A stretch of 64,000 nt of DNA, taken from Pseudomonas viridiflava (GTDB lineage Bacteria > Pseudomonadota > Gammaproteobacteria > Pseudomonadales > Pseudomonadaceae). A program made the position numbers and the translations under genes. The stretch is from assembly GCF_900580865.1 (NCBI RefSeq), contig NZ_UTBZ01000040.1:102655-166654 (forward strand). Reading direction: 5' to 3'. This document shows, one piece after another, positions 62,497-64,000 of the stretch. The stretch's first letter is position 1. Every line of letters begins with the position of its first letter. Below the pieces are notes generated by a model. That model ran no database searches, was not told where the DNA came from, and saw nothing but the letters and a program-made list of their open reading frames with translations.

Positions 62497-63276
62497 TTAA
62501 CGCGCCCAGGCCTCAGGTGAAACCTGGGCCAACGCTTTGAATGCAGGTTTGGCGAACCAGAAGCCCTGCATCAGAAATATTCCACAGTCCGCCAGGAAGT
62601 CCCGTTCTCCGGCGCTTTCAATGCCTTCGGCAATGACTGTAACGTCCAACTCCGCACAGATTGTGACAATCCCCCGAACGATAGCCTGACGAACACGGTC
62701 TTGATCGACATCGCGGATCAGCGCCATGTCGAGTTTGATCAGGTCCGGTTGGAAATCGGCCAGCAGATTGAGCCCCGAATAACCGGCACCGAAATCGTCG
62801 ATGGCGGTCTTGAAGCCGAATTCGCGGTATTCACGCAGAATATTGGTCAAATGGCGATAGTTATCTACGTGCTCGCTTTCCAGGGTTTCGAAAATCAGCC
62901 GGTCGATAGGGAAACGGTGTTTTTTTGCCGCCTCGAGCGTACTGCGAATGCATAGCTCTGGACGATAGACCGCGTTGGGCATGAAGTTGATCGACAAGTG
63001 TGTCTGCATATTTAGATTGGCCGCGCCTTCGATGGCGCGGGTCCGGCAGAGCTGGTCGAAACGGTAGCGGTTGTCTTCTGTAACCTGATCCAACACCGTG
63101 AAGGCACCCTCACCGACCACACCTCGAACCAGCGCTTCGTGGGCAAAAACCGACTGGTCGCGCAGATCGACGATGGGTTGGTACGCGAAGGCAAAATCGA
63201 AGCCCAGCGGCTCGCTTTGCTGGCAGCCCTGGCAACCGGTCTTGGGCGAGATTAATGAAGATGGAAATTTAGTCAC
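62497..63276 (-). CDS. rimA: RimA EAL-domain c-di-GMP phosphodiesterase
   Basis: Single-domain EAL protein, 259 residues. The EAL signature is E47-A48-L49 (HEALVRG), with DDFGAGYSGLNLL, IKLD and AEGIES all present, so it should hydrolyse c-di-GMP. A short cysteine-bearing N-terminus (CQGC) precedes the domain. I chose GTG 63276, 7 bp after GGAG; GTG 63312 would add 12 residues. It is first in rimA-rimB-rimK. Confidence 0.92.
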   Translation of the reverse strand: MTKFPSSLISPKTGCQGCQQSEPLGFDFAFAYQPIVDLRDQSVFAHEALVRGVVGEGAFTVLDQVTEDNRYRFDQLCRTRAIEGAANLNMQTHLSINFMPNAVYRPELCIRSTLEAAKKHRFPIDRLIFETLESEHVDNYRHLTNILREYREFGFKTAIDDFGAGYSGLNLLADFQPDLIKLDMALIRDVDQDRVRQAIVRGIVTICAELDVTVIAEGIESAGERDFLADCGIFLMQGFWFAKPAFKALAQVSPEAWAR

Positions 63277-63392
63277 TCGATCACTCCATGCCGATGCACC
63301 GGCCAAGATCACAGTCTATCTGGAGGGCTGAGTTCTTGCGCCCGACAGAAACGGTAGTACAGTTCCGACTACTGGCTGAACGAGGAATTCAC

Positions 63393-63800
63393 ATGGCGCA
63401 AAAACAGGAAGAGGACGACAAGGTCCGGCTCGACAAGTGGCTGTGGGCCGCGCGTTTTTACAAAACCCGGGCCCTCGCCAAAGCGGCGATCGAAAGTGGC
63501 AAGGTGCATTGTCGCGGTGAACGCTGCAAGCCTGGCAAAGAGCCACGCATCGGCGATGAGTTCGAGATTCGTACCGGGTTTGAAGTGCGCACGGTGAAGG
63601 TCGAGGCGTTGTCGATTGTGCGGCGCGGCGCACCGGAGGCGCAGACGTTGTACGCGGAGACCGAGGCGAGTATTGCCAAACGTGAAGCGGCTGCGGCAAT
63701 GCGCAAGGCGGGCGCGCTGGGCGTTACCACGGATGGCAAACCGAGCAAAAAACAGCGGCGGGATTTGTTCAAGTTTCGCGGCGGCAGTAACGACGAGTAA
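63393..63800 (+). CDS. hslR: Ribosome-associated heat shock protein Hsp15
   Basis: Hsp15/HslR, 135 residues. The S4 RNA-binding domain starts VRLDKWLWAARFYKTRALAK and continues IESGKVHCRGERCKPG. A basic C-tail (GKPSKKQRRDLFKFRG) follows. It recycles free 50S subunits carrying nascent chains after heat shock. ATG 63393 follows CGAGGA. It is divergent from rimA across about 115 bp. Confidence 0.93.
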   Translation: MAQKQEEDDKVRLDKWLWAARFYKTRALAKAAIESGKVHCRGERCKPGKEPRIGDEFEIRTGFEVRTVKVEALSIVRRGAPEAQTLYAETEASIAKREAAAAMRKAGALGVTTDGKPSKKQRRDLFKFRGGSNDE

Positions 63801-63831
63801 GCGAGACGTTTTTGCGTTGTTGGTGCTGGCC

Positions 63832-63880
63832 TCTTCGCGAGCAGGCTCGCTCCCACAGGAGATTGCATTCCAATGTGGGA
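63832..63880. repeat. Truncated pair of short inverted repeats
   Basis: TTCGCGAGCAGGCTCGCTCC intact; the inverted partner is cut after AATGTGGGAG and lacks the GCTCGCGAA part, unlike the other copies. The break lies just left of the IS110-type gene. Confidence 0.72.
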
Positions 63881-63904
63881 GATTCTATGGTTGAGGAGAA
63901 GCCC

Positions 63905-64000
63905 TCAACTGACTTTTGTCTGATATTCGCTTTGCCCTTTCAGCAAGGCGAATACCACCCGAGCAAGTTTACGAGCCAGCATCACCAACGCCTGCGTGGT
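63905..64000 (-). mobile_element. IS110-family transposase, C-terminal end (partial)
   Basis: The minus strand reads TTQALVMLARKLARVVFALL, then KGQSEYQTKVS and a stop at 63905. This is the typical end of IS110-family (DEDD) transposases. Most of the gene lies outside the window. Such elements lack terminal inverted repeats and often insert in or next to palindromic repeats; the neighbouring hairpin is truncated, which fits. Confidence 0.75.

Overview
The window reads as chromosomal DNA of a fluorescent-group Pseudomonas. Support comes from the gene content (ompR-envZ, rimABK, tex, gshA, a triABC-type efflux operon, tauABCD, atsK), the GC-rich codon use, and the many intergenic hairpin repeats of the kind common in P. 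fluorescens relatives. No rRNA, tRNA, CRISPR array or prophage was seen. The right edge holds the last codons of an IS110-type transposase.

Most of positions 1-53,300 is a sulfur-scavenging region. From left to right it contains: two paralogous LysR regulators, the alkylsulfate dioxygenase atsK, a cytoplasmic Cys-type sulfatase and a TonB-dependent receptor (1-7,460); a tonB-exbB-exbD operon (8,611-10,594); a small hydrolase, a short sigma54-type AAA+ regulator and an orphan MetQ (10,978-13,510); a polar amino-acid ABC operon (14,349-17,302); an operon of two SfnB-family flavoenzymes, a DmoA/DszA-like monooxygenase and metQ-metN-metI (27,199-33,701, minus); a cystine uptake operon, D-cysteine desulfhydrase and serine acetyltransferase (35,209-39,877); a LacI regulator, TonB receptor, flavin monooxygenase and aldo/keto reductase module (43,567-49,504); and tauABCD (49,721-53,332, minus). 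Interleaved are an AAA ATPase, triABC, a glycosidase-like exported protein, a methyltransferase, a betT-type transporter and a hicAB pair.

Many of these operons have an AT-rich upstream element containing GGAATATG/CATATTCC or TTATTCC. This suggests one sulfate-starvation regulon, probably under CysB. The implied flow is: sulfate esters, sulfonates, sulfones, sulfides and methionine-type compounds cross the outer membrane through energised receptors; FMNH2- or 2-oxoglutarate-dependent oxygenases release sulfite or sulfate, or the sulfatase does; cystine and D-cysteine are recycled; serine acetyltransferase provides the acceptor for cysteine, and gshA then makes glutathione.

Positions 53,796-63,800 are core genome: gshA, a PaaI-type thioesterase with tex, ompR-envZ, the rimA-rimB-rimK operon and hslR.

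Eight copies (one a tandem dimer) of a roughly 150-195 bp inverted-repeat element lie between genes, together with at least four shorter hairpin families. The most promising less-described items are the LacI/TonB/monooxygenase/aldo-keto reductase module, the shared promoter box, a 30-residue micro-ORF at 13,974-14,066 (minus), the sigma54-type regulator with an altered sigma54-contact loop and no visible DNA-binding domain, and a hairpin that hides the ribosome binding site of the glycosidase-like gene.
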